DNA of 64,000 bases from Rotaria sp. Silwood1 (GCA_905250075.1 CAJNOP010000276.1:186001-250000); one strand, 5' to 3'; positions 9,686 through 21,901 are shown, numbered from the stretch's first letter. Numbers and translations: made by a program. The notes: a model not told the origin generated them from the sequence alone.

Positions 9686-12379
9686 TCATTCAAAAATTTT
9701 TTTCATTATAAATGGAATGAGTGTGAGAAGAACGAATATCTTCTGACGATCAGCTAAATTATAACTGATAGTAGTGGTAACGGCGAGCTTTGTAGTTTGT
9801 TGTTTTACACATTCCAAAGGCTGTAGATCTTTATATTTAGGTAATGTAGTAACAACCTCGTGTTTCAAATGTCCTGATCTGCCAAAGTAGATATCACGTG
9901 ACGCATTGTTATAGAATTCTTGCCATTCTCTAGCTAATTCAGCCGTCCATGTTATATTGAGTAGCTGCTGTTTCAGTATTTTGCGGTCTGTTATCGGTCT
10001 GAGACAATCAATTTCAAGTTTTGGCAGATGAATTTAAAATCTAATGAAACTTACGAAGGAGTATTCAGCATATTTTGCCACGCTGACATAGTATTCATTG
10101 TCCAACATGAATACATGTCATTCATTCGAGGATAATAAGTGAATACGTGAAGACACATTTCATCTTTTGTTCGCGGACCGCCCTGATGAAAAAAAAACAC
10201 ACAGTGAGATAGAATACATTCTCTCTCTCTCTCATCATTATATACCAGTGTAATCTCATTTTTATTTCTTGTATTGTAGACACATCGAGTGACAAACGCA
10301 TCACCCTACAAGATAAATTGTAGACACAATTGAGAAATGTTGTTTTTTTTTCATCTACTCGATAGAGTTTGATTCGTTTTTGTAGAACATTCTGAAACTG
10401 ATAATTGAAATCATATGCTTCAACATTAAACAAATATTGGGTAGCTGTATTATTTCGAATCAATTTCGTCCATATACTATGACCTATTTAGTTAAATATC
10501 GAAAAGTGATTTGAAGTTATATTAAAATCATTTATTTGCCTTGTAAGTGAGTGTGAGGAAAGGTTGATAGAAGTGTGATACCGGATTCAGGAAAATTCTA
10601 TAAAAAACAAATGTATAAGAAACTCTTATTGTATCGAATAGATACCTGAGTAGCTCGAGGAGAACAATATGAGTCGACGTTAAATCGATCCACTCTCGGT
10701 GGAATGGCAAGGGCGGCGGCGTTTGCATATGTGCCGAATGAAAGATAGCCAAGGTCATATTGACGAAGTTCATTGCCAATATAAAATCGAATGCCTGAGC
10801 TGTCGGTACGATCTACAATGGAAACGACAATAGTTACTATATGTCTTTATTTGATATACAACGTCCTACTCGAAAGTTGTTTTGCATTGTTATAGTGCAT
10901 TTCAATTGCGTAATATTTGATGGGAAAATCACCGGCGACAGGATAGCCCGCTTCTTCAGCAAACTCTTCCATCTATTCAAACTCTATATGCGCATTATTT
11001 TTCTTGGCATTAAAGAAACATACATAGTCGCCACCGACAGCCCATATGCTGGCAATGTTTGTTGTGCACAGTTCAATTTGAGGATTGATTTCATCGCACA
11101 GACCCTCAGGCAGATTGGCATCGTCGAATATAGCAGCAGGATCACATTCGTAAACAAGCTGATGATGTACAATATCACGATTAGCTGGATCGATCAATGC
11201 CTTGTGCTGAGAAGAAAAAAACATTTAAAAAAGCTTCGATTCTGATCAAGCAAACGTCTCTTTTTGTATCATCTTTTGAAATCCTAACTGTATACACAAA
11301 AAAAAACAAACTGTGGAGCACCAACTACTGATCTTTAATGATGTACCGACAGTAGTCAAAGCTAAATTTTCCCTTTCAATTTCGCTTCGCTCTATAACCT
11401 CACATTGAGAGTTGCTTATCTCTGATACGTACTGCGATAGCATGCCGCTTTGTCGAAAAACGACTAGGAGCTTTGTATACTTTGCAATGATAGGTTGTTT
11501 CAGTCGATGGAACTCGATACTAAAAAAAAAAAAATATATATATCAAGTTGTATTTGATGCAGAATGAACGAGCAAACAGCTCACATTGTTCAAGCGAAAC
11601 TCGAACGAATCCAGTCCAGCAAATTTGTCCTCCGATGGTGGATTTCCATAAGATTGAAGTGGAATCATTCGAGTACCTCGTCGATCATCATGATATGATA
11701 TGTCACCATCCTGTCGAGACAAATCGGGATCGACAAGACCATAGGCAAAAATGACAATGTTGGTTCCAGACTATATTGATTGAAAAATGCTTTATTTAAT
11801 GATACCTAATAAAATCATCTCTTACCCTGATTCGAACATCCATTGAATCACAGGTGTCAAGCAAACGTTTAAACTGAATACATGTCCATCCATTTTGTTC
11901 ACGACCTTGCAGATGAAACCAATCTTGCGTTGTATTGTCGATGACAGGTCGTGAAAAATTGAATGCATGTCTGTCCTGAAAAAGATAGACCAATCAATTT
12001 TAATCATAATGTATGAGATGTACATACTTGAAAATGAACATTTCCTGCCTGGTCGACCCAGCCAGTACCTATATCAGCTCCTATCATTCCACCAGCTCAA
12101 TATTTCAGAGAAAAAAAATGATAATTGTGATAGTTTATTTGAATTCTTAATACCTGGACTGATGCCCAAAGCGATCCATCCGGTAGTCTTAACATGCAAC
12201 TCGAAAATAATCTCTTGTGCATCAGCGTCCACTGTCCACCAAAGATCAGCTACATTTTCTTGAAGTTCAATTGAATGTTTGTAAGTAGTAAATGGTTGAA
12301 CCGGACTCGCAATTCCATTGGACTTTCCGACTACTACCATCAACATTAAGAATAGCTGAAAGATGATACACAGCTGCAT
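9686..12379 (-). CDS. DBH/MOXD1-like copper type II ascorbate-dependent monooxygenase
   Basis: I join thirteen exons on the minus strand: 12379-12154, 12095-12028, 11975-11826, 11771-11585, 11519-11433, 11204-11024, 10972-10870, 10812-10646, 10597-10540, 10483-10359, 10304-10246, 10182-10055, 9998-9686 (about 617 aa). Residues 1-20 are a signal peptide. A DOMON domain follows (YKHSIELQENVADLWWTVD, GGMIGADIGTGWVD). Next come the N-terminal copper domain (YRVPSTETTYHCKVYK; CuH ligands in DIVHHQLVYEC and EMHYNN) and the C-terminal copper domain (DSSGIRFYIGNELRQYD; CuM ligands in FPHTHLQ and DEMCLHVFTYYP). All five His and the Met ligand are present, so the enzyme is predicted active. The family hydroxylates phenethylamines such as dopamine or tyramine; the substrate here is unknown. 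The hydrophobic C-terminus may be a membrane or GPI signal. Intron 9 uses a GC donor. A splice acceptor 10 nt before the ATG may be a 5' UTR or spliced-leader site. AATAAA overlaps the stop. Confidence 0.9.
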
Positions 12380-12435
12380 TTTCTGTACCTAACAACAAAA
12401 AATAGTGATGATTTCTCAAACTATATTAGCATAAT

Positions 12436-12534
12436 TTAGAGATGGAACTGGTGGGGCTTTTTGACGACCAGTACCGGTCTAAATAGGACAGATATGGTAG
12501 GACCGGTCGGTCGCTGGTACTGGTTCCACCTCTA
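12436..12534. mobile_element. Small palindromic MITE upstream of the monooxygenase
   Basis: TAGAGATGGAACTGGT at the left and ACTGGTTCCACCTCTA at the right form inverted ends around a CCGGT-rich centre of about 60 bp. No clear target duplication is visible. It lies about 60 bp upstream of the monooxygenase start codon. A degenerate copy of its right half occurs near 16543-16574. Confidence 0.55.
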
Positions 12535-12737
12535 GCAGCGCTATATGTTTAAAACAAGCATCTGACAATGTTGTCGACCAAGCACACATTTTATTCTGTC
12601 CTTCTTCTAAATACATCATCATCGTCAAGAAATACGTGTGTGCTTGTGTTTGCAATAGAAACAAATGGGTGATAAAGGCTATAGTGATATTTACTCTGCA
12701 ACTTCAGTGCATACCTAACTGACGATGAAGGTGCGAT

Positions 12738-13001
12738 GGGTGAGAATGACGGTGGAGGTATGATGTGTGAGGATCAGGGTGGATGAGGATGAGGGTGAAG
12801 GTGCGATGGGTAAGGATGAGGATGCAGGTGTGATCGGTGAGGATCAGGATGGAGATGCGATGGGTGAGGATGAGGGTGAAGATGTGATGGGTGAGAATGA
12901 GGGTGCAGGTGCGATGGGTGAGGGTGATGGTGAAGGTGTGATGGGTGAGGATGAGGGTGAAGGTGTAATGGGCGAGGATGAGAGTGAAGGTGTGATGGGT
13001 G
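12738..13001. repeat. 27-bp minisatellite (ATGGGTGAGGATGAGGGTGA core)
   Basis: About ten units of a degenerate 27-bp repeat are built from ATGGGTGAGGATGAGGGTGA plus AGGTGTG. On the plus strand one frame reads repeats of MGEDEGEGV and on the minus strand SPITPSPSS-like text. The lack of any flanking coding context suggests that this is not a protein gene. The G-rich strand contains many GGGTGAGG words resembling the telomere-like patches. Confidence 0.8.
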
Positions 13002-13254
13002 AGGTTCTCACACATTTATATCGTCTCAAGATAGTTTTCGCTAGCTCGTTGCACTTTTTATGTTTATCATCATCATTTAGATGATAGTATCACATCGACA
13101 AGGAGACCTAATAAAGAGAAACTCTTCCGATATGGAATATTGTATTGGAGTTTTTATTTTTCCGATAAATCCAAAGACATATTGCGGTTGTACTGTGGTA
13201 TCTGGGAACTATCATTCAATGATGAAACTAATCGCGGTACCGAAGTTATAGAGA

Positions 13255-14203
13255 GCTCAGTACAATGCGAATAATTTGAGAACATAGGCTGCTATTGAAG
13301 TGCGATTTTCACCAATCTTTAGAGGGTTGTAATGGACATGAGTTTATCGAAAAACAATAGATCAGATAATTGGGCACAATAGCTCGATTGTGAAAATCAC
13401 TCAAAGAATAGGTTTGTTACTTAATGAAATCTCAATCGATCAAACTGAAATTTTCAGCATATATAGCCGCTCTGTAGTCCAAACTTAACTAAAAGTATCA
13501 TCAATAAATCTTGTAATGTCGAAAGATGGTATGGCCATCGTCATTTAGCACTACATAAGGCTGCTATGCACTCAATATATCAAGAAATGGTTTCAACATT
13601 TCTCTGAATAAATAACATAATCTAGACTTTATATTTATGCAATAATATCATACATTGGTCATATGAATGCGAAGATTCGGTGAAAATATGATAAAATCCT
13701 ATATTTTCCTTATGAAAGTTAGGGAGATTTGTTTTAATACATGTAATGTAGAAGAATCATTTCTTCATCGAGTTTTTTCTGCTTCCGTACATTTATATGA
13801 CCAAAGTATGCTATTGTTGCATAGATAAGAAGTCTAGATTATGGTATTTATTCAGCGAAGCATTGAACTCATGTGTCATATATTGAGTGAATAGTAGCCT
13901 TATGTTAAGCTAAATGATGATGGCCATGATATCCCTCGTCTATTACAAGATTTATCGATCATATTTTTAGAGAAGACTGAACTAGAGTGGGATTATATGT
14001 GCTGCAAATTTCAGTTGATCGATTTAGATTTCATTAAGTAACAAACCTACTCCTTCAATGATTTTCACTATCTAACTATTGTGCACAATTATCTAATCTT
14101 TTGTTTTTATATCCACTTATGCTCCTTATAATCCTCTATCGATTGGTGAAAATTGCACATCACTAGCTGCTTGCGTTCTTAAGTTATTTGCATCATATTG
14201 GGC
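13255..14203. mobile_element. Foldback element with long inverted arms (about 949 bp)
   Basis: The ends pair GCTCAGTACAATGCG (13255) with GCCCAATATGATGC (minus strand from 14203). The pairing continues inward over nearly the whole length: TTTCACCAATCTTTAGAGG near 13308 against TTTCACCAATCGATAGAGG read from 14155, and CATAATCTAGACTT near 13617 against CATAATCTAGACTT read from 13841. The arms are diverged by perhaps 15-25 percent. There is no coding capacity. The target duplication is unclear. Confidence 0.75.
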
Positions 14204-14401
14204 CTTGTTTAATTCTGACGCGGACATTAGTTTTGACCATGAAATAATCGTTATAATGAAGAGGATTTTCTATCCAAACGTTCAATAAAGCAATCTTTTG
14301 ATACAGAAGATTTTAAACAATGATTTGTTTTTACAGAATTTAAATAACAATGAAAACTAAAGCTTGATTTTGTTTGGCGGCTGAGAAAGGGACAGATTAT
14401 C

Positions 14402-15141
14402 TTAAGGCCCCCCCCCCACTCAAAAAAAGTCAATTTTCGTCAAAAATTTCGAAATTGAGATAAATGCATGGGAAGATAGCCCGTCATCTGCTCTTTCATA
14501 AACGATAATTTGTTTTTCTCGTTACTTCATTTTTCCCCAAAAATTTTCAAGATTTCCGTCAACCCCTATTCGAAAAACCAGCTGTTTTTTGAAAAATCAA
14601 AAAATGTTTTTCGTTTTTTCTCGATTTATGATTTTTTTGATCTTCTGGCAAGGAATTCTCGGTCCAGGCTCTGTCAATATATTTAAATTTTTTTTTTGTT
14701 TGAAAGAGCGCGTCGAGATGCAGGGCACTACAGAGTCCTTTTTTTAATTAAGCTTTGTTTTTTATTATATATACAGACACTTATGTGACTGGACACCCAT
14801 TTTTGGCGCCTTTTTTGAGTCATTGAACTTGCGAGCCCCTTTCTCCGCGAAAAAAGTAAGACTTAAAAAAAAAGGACTCTGTAGTGCCCTGCATCCTGAG
14901 ATGCTCTTTCAAACAAAAAAAAATTTTAAATATGTTAATCGAGTCTGGACCGAGAAATCCTTGCCAGAAAATGAGCTATTTTTGACCCTTGTTTGGTTCA
15001 TATCTCTGTCAAACATCAGGGTATCGAGCTGAAAATTTTACCACAGCCTCCCCACTTCAGCGCCAACATATGCTCCAAATTTCAGCCCATTTGAACGTAC
15101 CTGGGCTGAGATCGATTTTTGAGTGGGGGGGGGGGCCTTAA
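14402..15141. mobile_element. Foldback element flanked by TTAA, GGCCCC termini (family F, copy 1)
   Basis: TTAA followed by GGCCCCCCCCCACTCAAAAA begins at 14402. The inverted end TTTTTGAGTGGGGGG...GGCC followed by TTAA closes at 15141. A TTAA target is typical of piggyBac-like insertion. Internally ATGCAGGGCACTACAGAGTC at 14718 pairs with GACTCTGTAGTGCCCTGCAT at 14875-14894. A diverged relative lies at about 59919-60413. There is no transposase. Confidence 0.75.
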
Positions 15142-16660
15142 ACACTCAACACTAACGCTATGATTCACAGTGTGTCACTTCTCTTTAACAGAACATTTCT
15201 CTCTGGAACTTAAAATTACCCAAAATCAGATGGTGTCAGGTCATGAGAATTCGATGGGTGTGGAATAATTGTGATACCTGCCTATTCCAGATAGTTATGG
15301 ACATGCAGTATGGTTGGAAAAGGGTTGCCAACAATTATTAATGTTTGCATCAAATTTATTACGAAGTAAAGGTATGACATGACAGTTTTATTTCAGTGTG
15401 ATATACAGATCAAATTGAAATAAAACTATTATGTCATATCATTACTTGACAATAAATTTGAGGCACAGTATGAGAGCATAAAAAGAAAGACGAGTAAAAA
15501 GACTTTTGTACGGGAATGTATGTTGTTTTGAAATCATTAAAATCACGAAAATCGTTTAAGGGAATGAAGTAAAAAAAAGTCACAAAATCGGTCGTTCTGC
15601 CATTGAGTACAACTCGAGCGCACAGATATGCGGTACAAATTTGCGTGATCTCAATTCAAGTAATTTTTTTTCTCATAGCCCACACTAGGCCGCTGGAAGA
15701 TCGTTGTATGAATTCTTTGTTCGATATTTCAAACATCCTTAAATTTTTGTTCTTTGAATTATCAGAACCGATAAATAACATCTTTTCCATTCATGGATAT
15801 AACCTGTGAGAGTAAATATTATGTTAAACGGAAGAAACCTAATTATATTTTTTTTTTGGTTCGACACAAAGCCACTAGAAACTGATAAGAAAAATAATAT
15901 ATCAATTTTCTTTGAGAAACCTTTACGTGACAAACATCTTGTGTCCTGACATCTCTTCATTACTCACGACAATGAGGGATAACATTTACTATTTAAAGTG
16001 AAAATTCACATCACGAAGTACAAATTTCCATGTTATAATCTATTAAATCTCACTGAAACGTCGAGAAATCGGAGTTAGTTTTTTCAATTATTACTCATAA
16101 TTAGTTCTCATAATTAGTTCTCATAATCTGGCCCATTTCTCGACAAATATCTATCACCTTAAACTTTTGAGTAAGGTATAACATATAGAAACTACGCATG
16201 TGAGTTTGCAACTTTTTGTCTCTTTCTTGATTATAATGCAGTTTGGAAAAATTTAATGTATGATAAACGGTAGTTGTGGCGTGCTTGGTACACAACTCTT
16301 AATTTTCAAATATGAATTTATAAGTTAAATGGAAGCTTAAATCTATTCGAATAAATCCAAGACTTCAGTTATTGAGCATACATTATAAAAACTTTTTGCA
16401 TAATCACAGTAAAGATTAGATTTCGTCTCCATCCTACATTTTCAATTCTAGATATATGTCACATCATATTGAGTGAAAACTGCCAACTTTCTCATACGTT
16501 ACGTTAAAAACAAAACTTTTACCTGAAAAATCCAGGAAACTTTTCCGGATCGGTTGTTGGTACCACCTCCAGCGAGTCGTTTCACAGCTCATTAGGTCTC
16601 ATAGATGTTCAACTGTATTTGAAGACTGGTGAGAAATGTGACTTCGTTATCAAATATTAG
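15142..16660. other. Intergenic region, no gene recognised
   Basis: The open frames are short and resemble nothing known. A small triplication of CATAATTAGTTCT occurs at about 16091-16125. A degenerate half-copy of the 12436-12534 MITE lies near 16543-16574. Confidence 0.4.
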
Positions 16661-16689
16661 TATGCATTCACTTCTTTAACGCTGATAGG

Positions 16690-17030
16690 CTCGGCAAACT
16701 TCATACATCTTAGCTCGTATAGAAAAAAAACATATGATTGGCTCGACACACATCGGAAAAAATCTCATTCGACGAGAGCTACGACGCAAAAGTATCAGAT
16801 TGGCTGAACTTTTAGGCCGAAAAACCTGACTAGACAAGAGCGCGACATCGAAAACATCTGATGGACTGAATTCATAGTATGAAAGAATCTGATTGGATGA
16901 AAGCTAGGCCGTAAAATCACCTGATTGACTGAGCTGCAGTACAAGAAAATCTGGTTTACCGCAACTCGAGCAGCAAAATCATCTCATTGGTTGAATTGTC
17001 AGCATGGAAAGATCTGATCTCAAATAGCTG
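16690..17030. repeat. Degenerate tandem repeat, unit about 35 bp
   Basis: Words of the form AAAATCTGATTGGCTGAA recur about nine times, for example AACATATGATTGGCTCGA, AGTATCAGATTGGCTGAA, AGAATCTGATTGGATGAA and AAATCACCTGATTGACTGA. They are separated by variable GC-richer segments. Spacing is about 30-40 bp. Confidence 0.6.
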
Positions 17031-17173
17031 TTCTAAATCTGCACAAATACATGTGTACACGTGACTTTACACGTACAAGCAAATCATACAAGCAAGCATA
17101 TAAACGTATTTTATTTTATTTGATCCTTCCTTCAGTCGAGGAAACAATCGATATGAGACATTATGCATCGGAA

Positions 17174-18383
17174 TCACACAATCCTCTTGATCCATTCATC
17201 AATTGCTCGATTGACTTCGTCTGGCCTTTCTTCCATTACCCAATGACTTGTTTCCAACTCGATCACCTCCAAGTCATCTATGTATTGTTTTTGTCCTGCA
17301 AATGCAGCAATAATACAAACATAGTCTTGCTTTCCTCCTATAAAGAGAACTGGTCGTTTTATTCTAGGATCAATATTCTTCGCATCATTCCAATCGATGT
17401 TTGCAATTGCTGCTTTGTACCAGTTTAATTTTGGTTGCATTCCTTCGACAATAGATTGATGAAAGATCTTGTAATCGTCTTCCGTCATATATGCAGCTCG
17501 AGAAGTTCTTCGTCCACTCGTTACCCAGTCTCGCATCTTTCCAACCGGGGCAAAATCCGTCTTCCATTGTAGAGGATTACTTGTAAAGGTAAGATCCAGG
17601 AAACTTTCTACGTTGGTCTCGATAATCGTTGCAGCATCATCAGAGTCAAAGAACTTCCAATAACCAAGCGTTTCATATCCAAACGCTTTCTTCGAATTCT
17701 CTAATGATCGATCGAGATCAAACATTCCCGGTGGGTCATAGCCAACACTAATCAAAACGAGACCCAATGTTCGTTCTGGATGATACAAGGTAAATCGATT
17801 CGCCGGTCGAGTACCCCAATCGTGTCCGACGACTAAGACTTTGTCCAAGTGCAAATGATCGAGAAGTGTGATGAGATGCTCAACCATTGATTTCATCTTG
17901 TATTCGTCTTTGTTTAATGGTGAGTAAGTCTTGCCATAGCCCATTAAATTTGTTGCTAGACATCCATATCCTTGTCGCGAGAAATACTCGATTTGGTGAC
18001 GCCAGCAATGAGCCGACGAGGGAAAACCATGAAGAAACACGATAGTCTCCTTTGATTTATTGCTATTATCGCTTGCTTTGACATAAATGTACTCGTAGTT
18101 AATACCATTAGCAACTTCGTAGTTCTGTGTTTCTAATATAGAGCGAAGTTCCTGTTGGTTATTAGTGGTGGTATGAACGATATCCAGTAGAGGTACGACA
18201 ATGTTGAAGTGTGTGATAACAATAAAAACAGATAATGTGTGGACAAGACAATGTTTTACATCACTTATTCTATTCGTATTTGCTTACGTTGTGCTGATGA
18301 AAATATCTGCACTGCTTTGCATCCTTTCTATTCATTGCAACCTCTACTTACTCAGCTACTCTCCATGTTATTCTCTCTGTCAT
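17174..18383 (-). CDS. Membrane-anchored epoxide-hydrolase-like alpha/beta hydrolase (EPHX4-like)
   Basis: The main exon is 18269-17174. I place the start in a small first exon 18383-18352, joined by a GTAAGT...AG intron that keeps frame, which gives 375 aa. Without it the main exon has no upstream ATG, so the start is provisional. Residues 18-42 form one hydrophobic segment, as in EPHX4/ABHD7-type proteins. The fold motifs are HGFP (residues 91-94, oxyanion), GHDWG with nucleophile Asp161, acid Asp326 in GGKQD, and base His353 in TSHWVMEERP. The Asp nucleophile marks the epoxide hydrolase/haloalkane dehalogenase group rather than Ser esterases. The residues after the nucleophile (TRPA) differ from the usual GGxVA. 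Detoxification or lipid-epoxide hydrolysis is the inferred role. A bacterial origin cannot be excluded. Confidence 0.8.
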
Positions 18384-19180
18384 CTGAGGTCGCCATTCTC
18401 TCAATCTCAATCCCACGCTATTGCTGGGCTAGAGTATCTACATACTGATGTGACTGTTGCCACGTGCGTTTTTTTCTTTCTAAATACAAGGTTTAATTTA
18501 ATGATATAGTTTGGAAACGATAATGGGAGGCTTAACGAATGCTCTTAGAATGGAGTATCGTGCCATTTCTTGCATATAACGGGTAGTGCAAAAGTTTCTG
18601 CAAAAATATTGCTAGGTGATTTCATGGAGATTTTATCATGATTACAATAAACTTGTTCAAATTGTGACAAACTTTCATCTTTTATAGATCTTTTGATACT
18701 GATCGTTTTGATTATAAAAAGGTTAACACTACTTAGAAGTACTTAAATTGACGGAGAAACATTTGAAATACTACACAACGCTTTTTATCAGAAAATCATG
18801 TATTTATAGGATGGCTATTAAGTATGTGAGAGCTCCCTCTCCCATGAGCTGGAGTCGGTCACGAACTCTTTTCATACAAGATTTCCTATAACTTTTTTAA
18901 AAGTATCTTCTTGGAAACCCTATGCATATCCTCGAATACCTTTAGGTTTCCCGTATTGTTTTATCGAAAACTTTTTTGGATTTTTGGGCATCGGAAACGG
19001 TGGCAGCGTTTCCCAGAAATCGAATATCGTTTCAGAACATAACTCGGAAACCCATTAAGTATTATGAAAAACTCAAATAGCATTCGAATATGTTCTTTTT
19101 TATTCTTACATTCCTGTCCTATAATTTTAACCAAATCAGAGAGTCCACGACTTCACCTAACAACAACATAGATTCGTTAC
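18384..19180. other. Intergenic region upstream of the hydrolase gene
   Basis: No gene or clear repeat is seen. Short open frames on the plus strand overlap the antisense of the hydrolase first exon and are not supported. Confidence 0.4.
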
Positions 19181-19690
19181 ACTTGAAGACTCGAAAATTT
19201 TGACTGTATTCCAGAAACTAAGATAGGCGTTCATATAAGGTGTTCATAACGCAAAAGCTTCGACTGATTTAAACAATCCAACTTCAAAAGACTTGCAGAC
19301 TTAGGCATATTTCTACTCTCAAAACTCTGACTTTAAAACATCGACAGAGTTTCTGATCATAACAGGCACGAAGACTTTGCGACTTCAAGATTAGAACTTT
19401 CTTCATGGCTGTAACCTGGAGAACCTTCAGGCATCAGAAAATATACTGACAAAAACGTTAACTTGAACAAATATAAAAGCTTTATAAAGTCGCGATTTCG
19501 ACTGACTTCAAGACTCAGTATATAAGTCACTCGGAGACTTGAAGATTTTGGCTGACTTTATGACTCTGCATTTAACAGACTTCAGAAGCTCAAGACTATG
19601 ACTGAATTCATGACTCTGCCTTCAAGAGACACGAACACTTGAAAATCTTGGGGCTATGGCTGACTTCAGGTCTTTATCGGATCTCAAGTA
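19180..19690. repeat. Degenerate repeat region (GACTTCAAGACTC-like words)
   Basis: Variants of GACTTGAAGATTTTGGCTGACTT and TGACTTCATGACTCTGCC... recur with a rough period of 65-75 bp. It looks like an old, diverged minisatellite. No coding frame runs through it. Confidence 0.5.
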
Positions 19691-19902
19691 GGATGGCAAG
19701 GGATTTCATAAAATCGGAAATCTATTCAATTGTTTTTCTAGGTAGCAGCCAGAAACATCTACTGGATTTTGAGGAATCTTAAGCTTTTTTAATTGCTTTG
19801 GATGATTTCCGGGAGCTTCGAAATCCTTCCTCGAAAACCTATACAGGGTTTTATATAGTGACAAACCCAGAAAACTTTTATAGGACTCTGAGAAAACCTT
19901 TT

Positions 19903-20160
19903 TTAGAGTGTACGAACGGTACCGTGCATGGCGCTGGTTGCATTTTGTAAGTTTGTTGTGGTTGTTAGGACTGATACAATAGTTGCACTTGTTGGATGTT
20001 CTACGTTCTCTGTGCTTGTTGCTTTTGCGCTTTTACGGACGGCATACAAAGTGGTGAACACAATCGTGGTGATGACAAAAATGGCGACAAAACCACCAAG
20101 CAGAATGAGCAATCTTTTGGAACGAGATTTCAATCTCGATGACTGGCTGAAACACGACAT
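19903..20160 (-). CDS. Putative N-terminal exon with signal anchor, unknown protein
   Basis: The 85-aa frame has a basic Ser/Arg-rich start (SRLKSRSKR), one strong membrane helix (LLILLGGFVAIFVITTIVFTTLYAV) and a Thr/Ser-rich tail. In bdelloids this arrangement is common at the start of type II membrane proteins that continue into NHL repeats. Here no NHL repeats follow; degenerate repeats lie downstream. It may be a gene remnant or a first exon whose partners I could not find. Reading it as a real gene is tentative. Confidence 0.35.
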   Translation of the reverse strand: MSCFSQSSRLKSRSKRLLILLGGFVAIFVITTIVFTTLYAVRKSAKATSTENVEHPTSATIVSVLTTTTNLQNATSAMHGTVRTL

Positions 20161-21819
20161 ATTGTATCACTCAACAATGTTCATCTATTCAATCGACAAG
20201 AGAAAAACAAAATGTCATATACCTGATAGCTTCTAACGTTCCTTGATTCAATCGATTTGGCATTCTTGTAATCAGAGAGAATTCGTATTTATGTCAAATG
20301 TTCGACAATTCTTACCTAAAGACAGCTACGTAGAAGTCTTATAAACTAAAAACGAATAACTAAGCAAGATTTCAATAACGGACACCTTTACGATGTGCAA
20401 ACACAGATATAGATCTGTGCACGTTTGTTATTTGTGGTGATAAGACAAAATGCAGACAAACATAATCAGATCTATTCATCGCATCCGACTGACGACGCTA
20501 AGTGAAAAAACGACGATTGTTTGGAGAGGTCACATATTGATAACAATGAAAGTTTTTCAACTTTTAAAGTCGATTACTTGTGCTTACATGTGTATCGAAT
20601 TCTGTAGAAAAAAACACATCTCTATTTTGAGTTGGAAGTGACGGCATATTCACTTTACTTTTTGTCAAGTAGATAAGCAAAAACACCGTGTGTACGATTT
20701 GCTGCCGTTTTGTTGGTAATGACAAAGATGATTCATTATCATACAAGATGTTCGTTGGAAGTTTATTTTAATAGGTCGATCAATATGTTACGACATCTAG
20801 TTTATTTTGTGTTACAATGTTGTTATTGTATATATATGATATCTTTATAACATTAAAAGAATATCTAGTATATATTGAACTTGTTCGAAACAAAAAATAT
20901 TCAAGTTCAATTAAGGCTAAAAATGGATGCATAAAATATACTATCTATCCTTCATTTCAAAAATGATTTTAAGAACTTTCTGATTACTAGCCTAATTAGA
21001 AAAGGAATCAATATAACACAGGTGACAACCTACATATATATTGACAAAAATTTAATCAATGCTATTAATTTTTATAATCATAATATAACAGACCGTACTT
21101 AACTAACAATCACGAAGTTCTTACTAGAAGATAAGCGGTGAAATGTTTATTATCCTTCTATCTGGTTCATGTTCTCAATGCATCTGATGATCCATCGGTG
21201 TGTTTAACAATAATACAGATATTGAAAAATTCCTTGCCTTACATTCTACTTCTTTTTCTTTCCGTTATGGATCAGTTTAAACGAAGTAGCAGGACAGTTT
21301 AGTCCAAACAAAATGAATATATGGAGTTTTCAAACTAGTGTAGGCGAGGATTGACGCAACATTCTCAAAAAGAACGAAGTTGTCTTGACATCCACAAATG
21401 ACGTTTCAGACTAGTCAACTCGCTCGTCTCCAATAGGGTTTGAAATAGTCTAACAGATTGACGAGCGTCATTCACCTATTTGGACAGTCAAAACCATCGT
21501 CAGTCTGTCGTTATGTCATGATCTACCGTAAGAGCACCCGTCAAATATCGAATATTGTCGAGTCGAATATTCGAACCTACCTTTCGTTGTCTTTTTTTTA
21601 ATTTTTCTCTTCTATGGACTAGTCTAGATGCCGTTGTAGGACATTTTTCCTAAAAGTGACTAGTCATGTCAGCCATCTTGCTTACTTGGGTAGGCTGGTT
21701 GGAACGGTCGAATTATATGTTTTTCTTCTACATGCCTCAATCAGTTAATGATGACATTAGTCCATATGAACTGCACTTGAAACAACACAGAAGAATAGAA
21801 CACTACTTCTAGATATAGA

Positions 21820-21901
21820 GGATGTGCGTGTGGGTTTATATCTCTGCATCTACATCTACACCCAGACCCAGATCCAGACCCACACCCACACACCCACACC
21901 C
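21820..21901. repeat. Telomere-like G-rich/C-rich hairpin (site d)
   Basis: The G arm GGATGTGCGTGTGGGTTTAT starts near 21820. After about 15 nt a long C arm (21857-21901) holds six or more CCCA/CCCACA units. The C arm is much longer than the G arm. Confidence 0.75.

Noticed and set aside
10841..11245. 134-aa open frame on plus
   Set aside because: It is the antisense of conserved DBH-like exons 6 and 7 and has no family resemblance.
12767..13084. Acidic repeat protein MGEDEGEGV
   Set aside because: Translation of a minisatellite; open in other frames and on the other strand as well, which is a property of the repeat.
17051..17428. 125-aa open frame on plus
   Set aside because: Antisense to the conserved epoxide-hydrolase C-terminus.
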